Under the pieces are notes generated by a model. The model was not told the DNA's origin, ran no database searches, and saw only the letters and a program-made list of their open reading frames with translations. Made by a program: the position numbers and the translations under genes. This document shows positions 20,601 to 28,939 of a stretch of 64,000 nt of DNA, piece after piece. How positions within the stretch are numbered: the stretch's first letter is position 1; each line of letters starts with the position of its first letter. This DNA comes from Dyadobacter arcticus. GTDB taxonomy: Bacteria > Bacteroidota > Bacteroidia > Cytophagales > Spirosomataceae. Location of the stretch: NCBI RefSeq assembly GCF_011762185.1, contig NZ_JAASQJ010000005.1, positions 1-64,000 on the forward strand, in the 5' to 3' direction.

Positions 20601-20914
20601 GACTTAACTCAGGTGATGCGACCAGTCAGCAGGTTTCTTCTTACTTCCTGGAAGACGGATCCTATTTCCGTGTGAAAAACATCCAGCTGACTTACACATT
20701 GCCGTCGGTGCTCCTGAAAAAAGTGAAGATTGCTTCAGCGCAAGTCTACATTCAGGGACAAAATCTGTTCACTTTCACCAAATACACAGGACTTGATCCG
20801 GACATTAACCTGAGAAGATCTGGTAATGACAACGAGGACAAACACTTAGGTGTTGACGAAGGTGCTTACCCAGTTTCCAAATCATATCTTGTCGGTTTAC
20901 GTTTTGGTTTTTAA
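17654..20914 (+). CDS. SusC/RagA family TonB-linked outer-membrane transporter
   Basis: Outer-membrane channel that imports oligosaccharides, peptides or other large nutrients, powered by TonB. The 1086-aa product has a signal peptide (1-28, ending TSYAQ) and a CarboxypepD_reg-like domain (about 32-115, QVTGKVSSAADAAGIPGVNV). The SusC motif LTEVVVTGY is followed by the plug (about 120-235, PLYVIDGVPTQG and NPNDIESMQVLKDASAASIYG) and a 22-strand-type barrel ending VGLRFGF. It is followed 34 nt later by its SusD partner. No hydrolase, sigma/anti-sigma pair or hybrid sensor accompanies it, so the substrate cannot be read from context. No sign of truncation. Confidence 0.96.
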   Translation: MKQNLRVFLTSVTLLLWAVLSTSTSYAQEKQVTGKVSSAADAAGIPGVNVQLRGTNTGTVTDADGRYSIEAKGNDAALVFSSIGYIKQEVVIGSKSVIDITLVDDIKSLTEVVVTGYASQRKQDITGAVTVISPKELTALPAASVTQMLQGRAAGVTVGNDNSPGGGTMVRIRGFGSINNNSPLYVIDGVPTQGTLNQLNPNDIESMQVLKDASAASIYGARAANGVVIITTKKGKPGEPSITFDFYTGTQRPGKMLDLLNTKELGEYLYQSDLGAGKTPSVTSPSVQYKFGPNGEQTVADYIYPNVYGELPSNYTYTNDIADPALGKTAFNITKANKEGTDWQDVIFDPAPISNYQIGATGGSKSAKYAISANHFKQDGILRYTKYKRYSIRANTEFTKGRITVGENLTFSYDERQGITNNDESNPIMFAIRVHPIIPVFDITGGPAALGGTNTSAFNGFAGSRGSNLGNAPNPLARLYREKDNITRATHVFGNMYAQVDILPGLVARTSFGLEYNQSNRSEYFHRDIEAAEARNANSMNVINNLDRSFTWFNTLNYSKIIGAHNLNVLVGTEAVKTYFAGFQASRSGFAFDDLDYRYLDAGSAAGLANAGGGATRSALFSQFGKVNYGFKDLFLADFTLRRDGSSRFSEANRYGIFPAFSLGLRMTELNFMKPTKKVLDDLKVRFGWGKTGNQLIPNVYNAYTLYAPDPQNNAYDINGTGTSIVGGFDLVQFGNANGKWETNTSTNIGLDAVLLNNKLEFVLDLYNRKTTDMLTQIAIPRTAGTGTIPFTNIGEVTNKGFDIGLNFRDKKGDFYYTVGVNFGHYKNKVVKLNNDPNSTIFGFSTRLPAMSASKAGYPIGSYYGYFVDGVIKDQAEADAAPKFGSYTREGVFKFRDVNGDGIITAADRTIIGSPHPDFNYGVNLNLGYKAFDLTIFGQGVQGNEIFNYTRYWTDFNVFQGNRSKDMLYNSWKKSGDDAKLPRLNSGDATSQQVSSYFLEDGSYFRVKNIQLTYTLPSVLLKKVKIASAQVYIQGQNLFTFTKYTGLDPDINLRRSGNDNEDKHLGVDEGAYPVSKSYLVGLRFGF

Positions 20915-20948
20915 TCCTCTGATATTCACGAAATTTCATATAACAACA

Positions 20949-22712
20949 ATGAAAAAAATAACCTTAATAATCGTCTTAATTGGACTGAGCTTTTCCTGCT
21001 CTGACAGCTTTTTCGATCTGAAGCCACAAGGCCGCGCGTCTTTGGAACAATTGAGTAACAAAAATGGTGTGAACGCACTGCTAATCGGTGCTTACTCACT
21101 GGTTGACGGTGTTGGATCCGGAAATACCGGCCGTCAGTCGACCGTTTCGAATTATGTTTTCGGTGGAATTGCCAGCGATGACGCAGTGAAAGGGACCGAT
21201 GCGGGTGATCAGCCTGAGCAATCGTTCATTGAACAGTATAACTGGCTTTCTGACAATACTTACTTCCTGGGCAAATGGTGGCACCAATATGATGGTGTTG
21301 GAAGGTGCAATGAAGTAATCCAAATTGTTAGTGGTGAGCTGGTTAAGGATATGACCGATGCTGAAAAAACACAGGTGATTGCAGAAGCACGTTATCTAAG
21401 AGGTTTCTTTCACTTTGAAGCCAAAAAAATGTGGAATAAAATTCCATACATCGATGAAACGGTTTATGTTGCTGCTGATCCAAATTCAACCAAAATCCCG
21501 AATACAGAAGATATCTGGCCTAAAATCGAAGCAGATTTCAAGTTTGCTGCGGATAATTTGCCTGTAACACAAGCTCAAAAAGGAAGAGCTACTCAATGGG
21601 CTGCTAAATCGTTCCTGGCGAAATCATTCCTGTTTGAGAAAAAGTGGGCCGAGGCCAAGGCATTGCTGGACGACGTGGTAAAAAATTCGGGCAAAAAACT
21701 GGTTGCCAATTATCATGACAATTACAGAACAACCGGAAATAACAACAGTGAGTCTATTTTCGAAGTACAGTTCTCTGTCAATGATGGTACAAACGGAAAT
21801 AACGGTAATGCGGGTGACAACCTGAACTGGCCCTATTCTGCCGGTGCTCCGGGACGCGGATGCTGCGGTTTTTACCAGGCTTCTCACAACCTTGTGAACG
21901 CATTCAAAACAGAAAATGGTCTGCCAATGATCGGTACGGCTGTTGACGGTTCGTTAGACACTTACAATAAGGTTGACCTTCCAAATGACCAGGGAATCGT
22001 TTCTTCCGCGGCATTCACATTGGATAAAACAATTCCTGTTGATCCACGCCTTGACTGGACAGTGGGACGTCGTGGTGTAAACTTCCTGGATTGGGGTCCA
22101 ATGCCTGGATCAGCCTGGATCCGTGATCAGGCTTATGCAGGTCCGTTTACTGGTAAAAAGTGGATGTACTATCTGGCAGAAGAAAACAGCACCACGCACT
22201 CCACCAGTAAAAGGAATGTTAATAACAACTTCCGTATGATCAAACTTTCACACGTGTTGTTATGGCTGGCTGAATGCGAAATTGAATTGGGCAATCTGGC
22301 AGTTGCGGAAGGTTATGTAAACCAAATCCGTTTGCGTGCCAAAACAGGCTCTGTTCAGGATCCGACTGTTACTTACAAAGTTGAGCCTTATCCAGTAGGA
22401 ACTTTTGCAAGTAAAGGAGCCGATTTTGCGAGAAATGCCACGCATATGGAGCAGAGATTAGAATTTGCAATGGAAGGTCACCGTTTCTTTGATTTGGTGC
22501 GCTGGGGAATCGCAGAAAAAGTTCTTAACAAATACAATGCGGAAGAAGCAGTCGCTGGAAAAGAACCTTCTGGACGTACTTTCAGCAAAAGAGGATATAA
22601 AGCGGGGAAAACGTTTACTGCTAAAAACCTTTATTATCCACTTCCGCAGGATGAAATTTTGAACAGCCAATTAGACGGGAAACCTACATTGACCCAAAAT
22701 CCGGGATATTAA
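20949..22712 (+). CDS. SusD/RagB family nutrient-binding outer-membrane lipoprotein
   Basis: Surface lipoprotein that caps the preceding SusC channel and binds its substrate. The 587-aa product begins (ATG 20949) with a lipoprotein signal MKKITLIIVLIGLSFSC (lipid-bearing C17). SusD landmarks include FFDLKPQGR near the N-terminus, AEARYLRGFFHFEAKKMW (TPR region), LSHVLLWLAECEIELGN, and the C-terminal MEQRLEFAMEGHRFFDLVRWG and YYPLPQDEILNS blocks. An upstream in-frame extension into susC exists but would bury the signal peptide, so it is rejected. It forms a two-gene operon with susC, closed by a terminator at 22745-22770. Confidence 0.96.
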   Translation: MKKITLIIVLIGLSFSCSDSFFDLKPQGRASLEQLSNKNGVNALLIGAYSLVDGVGSGNTGRQSTVSNYVFGGIASDDAVKGTDAGDQPEQSFIEQYNWLSDNTYFLGKWWHQYDGVGRCNEVIQIVSGELVKDMTDAEKTQVIAEARYLRGFFHFEAKKMWNKIPYIDETVYVAADPNSTKIPNTEDIWPKIEADFKFAADNLPVTQAQKGRATQWAAKSFLAKSFLFEKKWAEAKALLDDVVKNSGKKLVANYHDNYRTTGNNNSESIFEVQFSVNDGTNGNNGNAGDNLNWPYSAGAPGRGCCGFYQASHNLVNAFKTENGLPMIGTAVDGSLDTYNKVDLPNDQGIVSSAAFTLDKTIPVDPRLDWTVGRRGVNFLDWGPMPGSAWIRDQAYAGPFTGKKWMYYLAEENSTTHSTSKRNVNNNFRMIKLSHVLLWLAECEIELGNLAVAEGYVNQIRLRAKTGSVQDPTVTYKVEPYPVGTFASKGADFARNATHMEQRLEFAMEGHRFFDLVRWGIAEKVLNKYNAEEAVAGKEPSGRTFSKRGYKAGKTFTAKNLYYPLPQDEILNSQLDGKPTLTQNPGY

Positions 22713-22744
22713 TTCCAACAATTTACTTTTTAACCTAAACGAAG

Positions 22745-22770
22745 AACCGGCTCAAAAGGCCGGTTTTTTT
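22745..22770 (+). terminator. Rho-independent terminator of the susC/susD operon
   Basis: Seven-bp stem AACCGGC (22745-22751) with GCCGGTT (22759-22765), a 7-nt loop, and seven Ts (22764-22770). Confidence 0.85.
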
Positions 22771-22820
22771 ATTTAATTTAACTTTGACTCTATTGTTGAA
22801 CCTAAGAACTGATTGAAGAA

Positions 22821-22985
22821 ATGAAAATCACAAACGAAAGCGACTACGAAAAAGCATCGGAAAGGGCTGACGAAATTTTTGGAGCAAAGAAAGGAACGCC
22901 AGAAGAGAAGGAATTGCAGGAAATCCTGAAGGCAATTAAGGACTATGAAGATGATTTTATTCGAATGCTGAAGGACAATGAGTGA
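22821..22985 (+). CDS. 54-aa protein resembling the N-terminal region of HigA antitoxins, without HTH
   Basis: A short gene (ATG 22821, TGA 22983-22985) starting MKITNESDYEKASERADEIF and continuing with GTPEEKELQEILKAIKDYE. This pattern (acidic ESDYE-x-A-x-R-x-D-E-[IL]-F, then GTPE-x-x-EL) is the N-terminal helical region that precedes the helix-turn-helix in HigA-type antitoxins. The HigA at 53442-53813 opens in a similar way (KTEPEYEEAMVEIDEL). Here the protein ends before any DNA-binding domain, and no HTH continues in another frame downstream. No HigB-like toxin lies beside it. It could be a remnant of a lost module or a free-standing small protein. It lies 51 nt past the susD terminator and is convergent with the MFS gene. 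Function unknown. Confidence 0.6.
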   Translation: MKITNESDYEKASERADEIFGAKKGTPEEKELQEILKAIKDYEDDFIRMLKDNE

Positions 22986-23060
22986 TGTGCACACCGCCTA
23001 TCCTGTCGTAAAACTGCCCCATTACGACATTCGTTCTGCCACGATGTCCGATAAGTATTA

Positions 23061-24248
23061 TTAAATTGCCCGGGCACGTCGCTTTTTTAATTGATAAATC
23101 ACTATCGTATAAGCCAAACCGGCCAATGCAAAACCAGCCATGCAAAAGAAAACCAGGGGAAGGTTTTTGATATTATTTGCGAACAATGCCGCAGAAAGAA
23201 AGGCCCCAAGCCCAATGCCCGCTTCCAGACAAATAAACATTGTAGCAATCGCTCGTCCCCGATTATGATCCCCGCTCAAATCAACCGTCCAGGCAGAAAT
23301 TACAGGCGATAGAATTCCCATTGCCATACCAAAAAATGCAGCCCCGGTTAAGAAAAGGGGAACAGTGTTAGCATAACCTGTAATAACCATTGCGGCAATT
23401 AAAATAATACACCCTACAATGGTTACGGGAATGCGGCCGCGTTTATCCGAAATTTTACCTGCAAACAAACGGACAAGAATTGAAAAAAGGGTAAACACCA
23501 TAAAATAGAACCCACGGTTTTGCAATCCCAGGTATTCACTAAAATCTGGCGTTATTGTTGACACGGCGCCGAAACTGAAATAGCAAAGGAATGTGATCAA
23601 TGCAGGACTGAAAACGTCCGGTTCGAAAACATCCCGCCATGTGATTTGAAAGGATTTTATTGATAGCGGCTGTTTTTCCCTCAACGTTTCTTTCATATTC
23701 AACAAAATGGCTATGGAAAGTAAAGCAAAAATGGAGGAAGTGTAAAATAGCGCATTTAAAGAAAACGCCTGGCTGATCATGCTCCCAACTGCTGGCCCAA
23801 ATGCTGAACCCACGCCCATACACATGCCATGAATGCCCATCGCCTCACCCCTGCGGTCCGCTGGGACAATATCGGCTACATATGCCGAGGTACCTGTTGG
23901 CTTGAACCCCGTGGAAAATCCGTGGACTAATCGTAAAAGCAAGAACGGCATGACTGTGGTGAAAATAGGATATAGTAGTCCGCACACGAAACAAACCAAT
24001 GAGCCAAATGCCATAACAGGAACCCTGCCGATCCGGTCGGTGAGTCTGCCGCTGAATGGGCGTGATAATCCGGCGGTTAATGTGAAAAGTCCAATGATTG
24101 CACCTTTGTACTCTGCGCCTCCCATTTCTGAGAGGTATCCCGGGAGCTCGGGAATAAGCATATTGAAACTTGACGAAAAGAGAAACGAACTGAGGCCCAG
24201 CAACCAGAATTGGGTCGTAAAAATGCTGGGGGAAGCGGTACTTCGCAT
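23061..24248 (-). CDS. MFS transporter
   Basis: A 395-aa, 12-helix secondary carrier of the major facilitator superfamily in the inner membrane. Family motifs include the loop 2-3 signature GRLTDRIGRVPV (motif A), repeated in weaker form after helix 8 as GKISDKRGRIPV, and FGPAVGSMI in helix 5 (motif C-like, as in drug exporters). The C-terminus is short and basic (LKKRRARAI). Drug or metabolite efflux is the usual assignment, but the substrate cannot be told from sequence. A -7-like element (minus TATTTTTG, 24253-24260) sits almost at the start codon, which would imply a leaderless message; more likely the match is chance. Confidence 0.88.
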   Translation of the reverse strand: MRSTASPSIFTTQFWLLGLSSFLFSSSFNMLIPELPGYLSEMGGAEYKGAIIGLFTLTAGLSRPFSGRLTDRIGRVPVMAFGSLVCFVCGLLYPIFTTVMPFLLLRLVHGFSTGFKPTGTSAYVADIVPADRRGEAMGIHGMCMGVGSAFGPAVGSMISQAFSLNALFYTSSIFALLSIAILLNMKETLREKQPLSIKSFQITWRDVFEPDVFSPALITFLCYFSFGAVSTITPDFSEYLGLQNRGFYFMVFTLFSILVRLFAGKISDKRGRIPVTIVGCIILIAAMVITGYANTVPLFLTGAAFFGMAMGILSPVISAWTVDLSGDHNRGRAIATMFICLEAGIGLGAFLSAALFANNIKNLPLVFFCMAGFALAGLAYTIVIYQLKKRRARAI

Positions 24249-24334
24249 TGCGCAAAAATACGATTTACTTCCAAAAAAAGCAGAAATACGACATGCGACT
24301 TTCCCCCTTCCCGCTTTTTTCCCAACTTTAAGAC

Positions 24335-25279
24335 ATGGTTCGTATATTCTACAAAGAAGGCAGAATTATTAAGCGGGAGAATGATTTCCGCGAATTAGGT
24401 AAGGTAAAAAACCTTGTCTGGGTCGATTTGCAGTCTCCGACCGCGGAGGAGGAAGAATGGGTGGAAAACAAATGCAATATCAGTTTTCAAACCCCTCAGG
24501 AAATTGTGGAAATTGAAAGCAGTTCCAGATTTTTCGAACAAAATGAGACTATTAACGCCAACTCCAACTTTCTGAAAATCGATCGCGATGGCTATGAAAC
24601 GTATCCGGTTTCATTCATCCTGCATCAGAATGTACTCTTCACCTACCGACGCGGAGATTCCAAAACATTTGCGGATACCGTCAAAAAAATGAAGGTCAGT
24701 CCTGAAACGATTCAGGGCGGAGTGGATTTTATGCTCCTTTTACTCGAAACCCGGATCGAGGCGGATGCGGATTCATTGGAAGGTATTTCGCGGGACATTT
24801 CGTCTATTAGTAAGGATTTGACCCATGAACAAAAAGCACGGCAGGAGGTGTTGATCCGAATCAGTGGATTACAGGAAATAACCATGATGCTGCGCGAAAC
24901 CAGCATTGATAAGCAACGCGTACTTTCCGGGATTTTGAGGAGTCAGTATTTTCCGGAAGACCGCAAAGAGCATTTGAGGATTATCCTCAAAGACATAAGC
25001 TCCCTATTGGAATACACCACCTTCAATTTTGAGCGACTGGAATATTTACAAAATACATTCATGGGTTTGATCAACCTTGAACAAAGCCAGGTGATCAAAA
25101 TATTCACGGTTGTGACGATCATCTTTATGCCGCCAACGCTTATTGCAGGTATTTTCGGTATGAATTATGCCCATATTCCCTCAACCAATGAACCCTGGGG
25201 CTTCTGGATATCTTTGTTCTTAATGGTACTTTCCTCCGTGATCGTCCTCTTGTTTTTTAGAAGAAAAAAATGGATTTAA
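24335..25279 (+). CDS. corA: CorA family divalent metal (Mg2+/Co2+) channel
   Basis: A 314-aa inner-membrane channel, pentameric in the family, that admits magnesium or cobalt and may export zinc in some members. It has a large cytoplasmic N-terminal funnel (1-about 250, rich in charged helices), then two transmembrane helices joined by the signature GMN (275-277) in FGMNYAHIP. It ends with a basic tail RRKKWI. Family landmarks such as LVWVDLQSPTAEEEEW and LEYLQNTFMGLINLEQSQVIK are present. It is monocistronic, divergent from the MFS gene (86-bp gap) and convergent with the glycosyltransferase pair. Ion preference is not determinable here. Confidence 0.93.
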   Translation: MVRIFYKEGRIIKRENDFRELGKVKNLVWVDLQSPTAEEEEWVENKCNISFQTPQEIVEIESSSRFFEQNETINANSNFLKIDRDGYETYPVSFILHQNVLFTYRRGDSKTFADTVKKMKVSPETIQGGVDFMLLLLETRIEADADSLEGISRDISSISKDLTHEQKARQEVLIRISGLQEITMMLRETSIDKQRVLSGILRSQYFPEDRKEHLRIILKDISSLLEYTTFNFERLEYLQNTFMGLINLEQSQVIKIFTVVTIIFMPPTLIAGIFGMNYAHIPSTNEPWGFWISLFLMVLSSVIVLLFFRRKKWI

Positions 25280-25303
25280 TGCTCACGACTACATTTGACC
25301 ACA

Positions 25304-26731
25304 TCATCGTTTGTAAATAGCAAATCGGCCGTCGAAGAAAGCTAGCTTATAGAAAGGAATGGTTTTTACACCTGCCTTTGGGTAATAGGGCTCCGGCCTG
25401 AACTTGTAGTCCATTACAATAAAGTCAGCTCCATTGTTATGGGCCCAATTGGCCATTTTAGCGGTTGTCATCCCTTTTTTCTTCGACTGCAACTTGTAAT
25501 TTTCGTGGGTTAGCAGTCTCGGATATTCTTCATATTCATTAAAAAAGAATGTTAATGGCACAAATCCCGTCTGCTTGTTGTCGATTTCTGGCCTTAGCCT
25601 TTTATAAGAAAACGGTAAATATTCCATAGTAAAATTCCTTTGAATGATCTGTATCATTCCAAAAGCTCCTACGACCAAATATGCAGCCAAGATCACTTTC
25701 AATGCCAAATTCTCGAAGGGCCTGATTTTATACAACTCATAAATCAGCACAATCATGAATGGCATAAAAAAAGTCAGATATAATGCCCCGTTTGCCTTGG
25801 TAATCAGCCAAAAAGATAAGAACAAAGTGAGAGAGTAAATCCTCAGTTTAACAGGAAGCATTGCCAGGTATTTCCGCTGATGCCAGAGCATGAATGTGAG
25901 CAGCAGAGAAGGTGCGATCTGTTCGGGAGAATGAAAGAACAACCGTGGATAAGTGACCAACTGAATCAATTTGGAATACCACCCCAATGCATCCTGCGTA
26001 GCCGGATCGTTGCTGAATTGGTAGTACCAGGTCGCAAAACCCACCTGCGCCTGCACAACATCAATCCAATAAAACACAATTGTAAAGCTACCAGCAATCG
26101 CAAATGCTATTGCATGTTTGTCATGCCGCGTGTATAGTAGGGTAACAAATCCGGCAACCAGAAATATAGCCCCATTAAGATGGCAGAGGAAGGTCATCCC
26201 TGCCAGGATACCAGCCAGAATAGTTTTAGGTAACCGCTTATTTTCTCCGTTTAACAACAAAAATGACCCAAAGCCCAATGCAGCCAGCATCATTTCCGGA
26301 CGATTTTCAAAACTCATTTTTACCAAAAGCCGGTTGGCAAAAATTAGGATCAAAAAAGCGGGTAAGTACCAGACCCACAAACTTTGCTCTCTCTTTTTTA
26401 CATAAATAAGCAACTCAAATACCAGAATGCAGAAGAAGATGAATCCTGTAAATTGCAGCACGGGCAGGTGATACCCGAAGATCCGGATCATCATGGCACC
26501 GAAAAACAGAAAAAGTTTGTGGCTTACCAAAATCTGACGTTCCCAACCCAAGAGCCCTCTAAAAAACTCAGATCTAATGATACCTGTTTTCTCGAGCCAA
26601 TACGACTGTTCGCCAAACCAGGCATCATCGCCGGTCGGATATCGGTAAAAGTAGGTGAGAAGAGTTAAGAGAAGGAAAGCTGCTAGTATGCCAAATAATG
26701 TCCTTTTTAATATGTTGGGCATTGAGTACAT
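25304..26731 (-). CDS. Polytopic membrane glycosyltransferase (GT-C fold, GT39/ArnT-like)
   Basis: A 475-aa integral membrane protein with about ten hydrophobic helices and a C-terminal soluble part. The first periplasmic loop carries an acidic pair, YPTGDDAWFGEQSYWL (about 31-46), where GT-C enzymes place their catalytic aspartate. A second family-like stretch, SFENRPEMMLAALGF, lies near residue 140. Such enzymes move sugars from polyprenyl-phosphate donors to lipid or protein acceptors on the periplasmic face. It follows a GT2 gene with a 5-nt gap, so the two probably act in one glycan or lipid-modifying step. A second in-frame ATG at 26722 is an equally possible start. Acceptor and sugar unknown. 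Confidence 0.7.
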   Translation of the reverse strand: MYSMPNILKRTLFGILAAFLLLTLLTYFYRYPTGDDAWFGEQSYWLEKTGIIRSEFFRGLLGWERQILVSHKLFLFFGAMMIRIFGYHLPVLQFTGFIFFCILVFELLIYVKKREQSLWVWYLPAFLILIFANRLLVKMSFENRPEMMLAALGFGSFLLLNGENKRLPKTILAGILAGMTFLCHLNGAIFLVAGFVTLLYTRHDKHAIAFAIAGSFTIVFYWIDVVQAQVGFATWYYQFSNDPATQDALGWYSKLIQLVTYPRLFFHSPEQIAPSLLLTFMLWHQRKYLAMLPVKLRIYSLTLFLSFWLITKANGALYLTFFMPFMIVLIYELYKIRPFENLALKVILAAYLVVGAFGMIQIIQRNFTMEYLPFSYKRLRPEIDNKQTGFVPLTFFFNEYEEYPRLLTHENYKLQSKKKGMTTAKMANWAHNNGADFIVMDYKFRPEPYYPKAGVKTIPFYKLAFFDGRFAIYKR

Positions 26732-26736
26732 GAGGC

Positions 26737-27621
26737 CTAAATAAATCTATAATTACGAAATTCGAAGAGCCGCCTGCCTGTTCTTTTTTCAAACCAATAC
26801 AGCAAGGCATCTTTAAACCTGAATTTCTTTTTGGAGATGTCCAATTCCACTTTCCAATTTTGCTTCATGATCCTGTCACGCATCACCGCGGGGTGTGTGC
26901 CTTCAAACTTCTTGATTGAATCGAATTCACCATAATTAAAAATATCCTCCGATTTCAGGATTTTCTCCCATTCCGTATCATCATTCCAGAAACGGCTGAC
27001 ATTCTTCATCTTCGTTTTCATCTGGGCAGGATTTTTTACCCAGCCATAATGATACACAGCTGCACCTGAATGCTTGACATTCAGCTTAGTATGTCCTTTC
27101 CGAAAACCTTGGGCATCCCGAAAAGCGAATATTTCATGCTTACCTGTCTTATTTTCATTTCTGATGATGCGGATTTCCCTGCGGTACCATTTGCGGCTAT
27201 CACCCACATAATCATAAGTACCATAAAAGTGCAGATAATCAAAAAGAAGCCCTTCAACCTCCTGGTTATCAACATGCTGTTTACAGGATTCAATGATAGC
27301 TTCATGGTATTTTTCATGTACTACTTCATCACCCTGAATATAAAAAGCCCAATCCGTATCGGGTGAAATTTGTCGCAAAGCCTTATCCGTTTCAACGGCA
27401 AGTACCTTACCTCCAGCTCTTAGCGACAAATCCCACTCCGACTCTACAATCCTGATTTTTTCCGACTTAATAGATCGGATCAATTCAAGCGTATTGTCTT
27501 CACTGTAACCCACGCTCACCAACATTTCATCCACGACCGGAAGGATCGACGTGATTGCCTCGACGATCGGATAGTCATTTAAAACCGCATTTCTTATAAT
27601 CGTAAACCCTGAAATTTTCAA
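26737..27621 (-). CDS. Family 2 glycosyltransferase
   Basis: A 294-aa cytoplasmic GT-A type glycosyltransferase. The nucleotide-sugar domain begins at once (SGFTIIRNAVLNDYPIVEAI), continues with VDEMLVSVGYSEDNTLELI, and has the metal-binding acidic motif in WAFYIQGDEVVHE (about 115-127). The C-terminal third (RFWNDDTEWEKI, WFEKRTGRRLFEFRNYRF) is of the type seen in uncharacterised Bacteroidota GT2 proteins. It lies upstream of, and nearly touching, the GT-C gene. A -7 box (minus TAACTTTG, 27688-27695) about 67 nt upstream may start this two-gene operon; no good -33 element accompanies it. Confidence 0.85.
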   Translation of the reverse strand: MKISGFTIIRNAVLNDYPIVEAITSILPVVDEMLVSVGYSEDNTLELIRSIKSEKIRIVESEWDLSLRAGGKVLAVETDKALRQISPDTDWAFYIQGDEVVHEKYHEAIIESCKQHVDNQEVEGLLFDYLHFYGTYDYVGDSRKWYRREIRIIRNENKTGKHEIFAFRDAQGFRKGHTKLNVKHSGAAVYHYGWVKNPAQMKTKMKNVSRFWNDDTEWEKILKSEDIFNYGEFDSIKKFEGTHPAVMRDRIMKQNWKVELDISKKKFRFKDALLYWFEKRTGRRLFEFRNYRFI

Positions 27622-27751
27622 AACAGCGAAGAATTTTATAACCCTGATCGTGATCTTTTTTCAGGGTATTTAATGTGTTGGAAGCAACAAAGTTAAGTGT
27701 TTCCCAACAAGAATTTCTCTAAACAACCGTGGCAAATTGATCCTTTTCCCC

Positions 27752-27782
27752 TTGAGTTTTCGCCTCAAAGCATGTAGATTTG
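27752..27782 (+). promoter_or_regulatory. Promoter of nrdB (Bacteroidota type)
   Basis: TTG (27752-27754), a 20-nt spacer and TAGATTTG (27775-27782) match the Bacteroidota consensus. The predicted start near 27789 leaves a leader of about 74 nt. No NrdR-box-like repeat was recognised. Confidence 0.55.
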
Positions 27783-27862
27783 TCTTCCTTCGAAACTGGC
27801 TTTCTCAGTCAGGTTTAAGTTTTATCATATTACTCAGATCCCCGTAAATACACAAATTAACT

Positions 27863-28858
27863 ATGTCTCCAGAACTCATTAGACAGGAACCCCTGTTGAT
27901 CGAAGATCCATTGCGGTTCGTATTATTTCCCATCAAGCATTCCGATATCTGGGAAATGTACAAGCGCCACGAAGCTTCTTTCTGGACAGCCGAAGAGATA
28001 GATTTATCACAGGATATGAAGGATTGGGATAATCTGTCGGATGGAGAACGGCATTTTATTTCCCATATACTTGCCTTTTTTGCTGCCTCGGATGGCATTG
28101 TGAATGAAAATTTGGCGGTTAACTTTCTTAGTGAAGTACAATATGCTGAGGCCAAATGTTTTTATGGGTTCCAGATTGCAATGGAAAACATCCACTCGGA
28201 AACTTACTCGCTGCTGATCGATACTTATATCAAGGACCCTTCTGAAAAAGACCATTTGCTCCGCGCAATCGAAACCGTCCCATGCGTTGGTAAAAAGGCA
28301 GAATGGGCATTGAAATGGATTAACAGTCCGGTATTTGCGGAAAGGATCATTGCGTTTGCAGCAGTGGAGGGAATTTTCTTCTCCGGTTCTTTCTGTTCCA
28401 TATTCTGGTTGAAAAAACGCGGCTTAATGCCCGGACTTTCTTTCTCTAATGAATTGATTTCCAGAGACGAAGGCTTGCATTGTGAATTTGCTTGTTTACT
28501 TTATACTAGGCATATCGCTAACCAGCTTGACCCTGCAAGAGTAATCGAGATTATGCTGGACGCCGTTGAAATCGAGAAAGAATTCATCACCGAGGCACTG
28601 CCGGTTTCACTCATTGGCATGAACGCCGAACTGATGAAACAATATATCGAATACATCGCCGATTTCTGGCTTGAAAGATTAGGATGCGAAAAGCAATTCG
28701 GATCCGCTAACCCCTTCGATTTCATGGAATTGATCTCACTTCCTGGCAAAACCAATTTCTTCGAAAAACGCGTTGGAGAGTATCAGAAAGCCGGTGTAAT
28801 GAGCGGCGTAAAGGATAAGGATTCGGGGCATAAAATTTCGTTTGATTCGGATTTTTAA
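27863..28858 (+). CDS. nrdB: Ribonucleoside-diphosphate reductase, class I small (beta) subunit
   Basis: Di-iron, tyrosyl-radical subunit that works with NrdA (232-2682). The 331-aa product closely follows eukaryotic-type R2. Metal ligands are D47 (FWTAEEIDL), E108 and H111 (MENIHSE), E169 ([10 protein letters not shown]), E203 and H206 (SRDEGLH). The radical tyrosine is Y115 in HSETYSLL, so a normal tyrosyl-radical enzyme is expected. The tail ends SFDSDF, matching the R2 peptide that docks on the large subunit. It is monocistronic, with its own promoter, and is followed at once by a REP-like palindrome that may end transcription. Confidence 0.97.
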   Translation: MSPELIRQEPLLIEDPLRFVLFPIKHSDIWEMYKRHEASFWTAEEIDLSQDMKDWDNLSDGERHFISHILAFFAASDGIVNENLAVNFLSEVQYAEAKCFYGFQIAMENIHSETYSLLIDTYIKDPSEKDHLLRAIETVPCVGKKAEWALKWINSPVFAERIIAFAAVEGIFFSGSFCSIFWLKKRGLMPGLSFSNELISRDEGLHCEFACLLYTRHIANQLDPARVIEIMLDAVEIEKEFITEALPVSLIGMNAELMKQYIEYIADFWLERLGCEKQFGSANPFDFMELISLPGKTNFFEKRVGEYQKAGVMSGVKDKDSGHKISFDSDF

Positions 28859-28861
28859 TTT

Positions 28862-28933
28862 ATTGTCACCCTGAGCGGAGTCGAAGGGCGTTACTTGCCA
28901 GCACCGAGCTTCGACTCCGCTCAGCATGACAAT
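28862..28933. repeat. REP-like palindromic repeat
   Basis: A 25-bp inverted repeat (28862-28886 with 28909-28933, two mismatches) with a 22-nt loop. The core CTGAGCGGAGTCGAAG is, to my knowledge, a dispersed intergenic palindrome in many Bacteroidota genomes. It fills the gap between convergent nrdB and recX and could form a transcription-ending or mRNA-stabilising hairpin. It is more GC-rich than its surroundings. Confidence 0.8.
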
Positions 28934-28939
28934 GCAAGC

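Noticed and set aside
24253-24260. Leaderless MFS transcript from a -7 box at the start codon
   Set aside because: The box has no -33 partner and the first helix needs the annotated start; a chance match is more likely.
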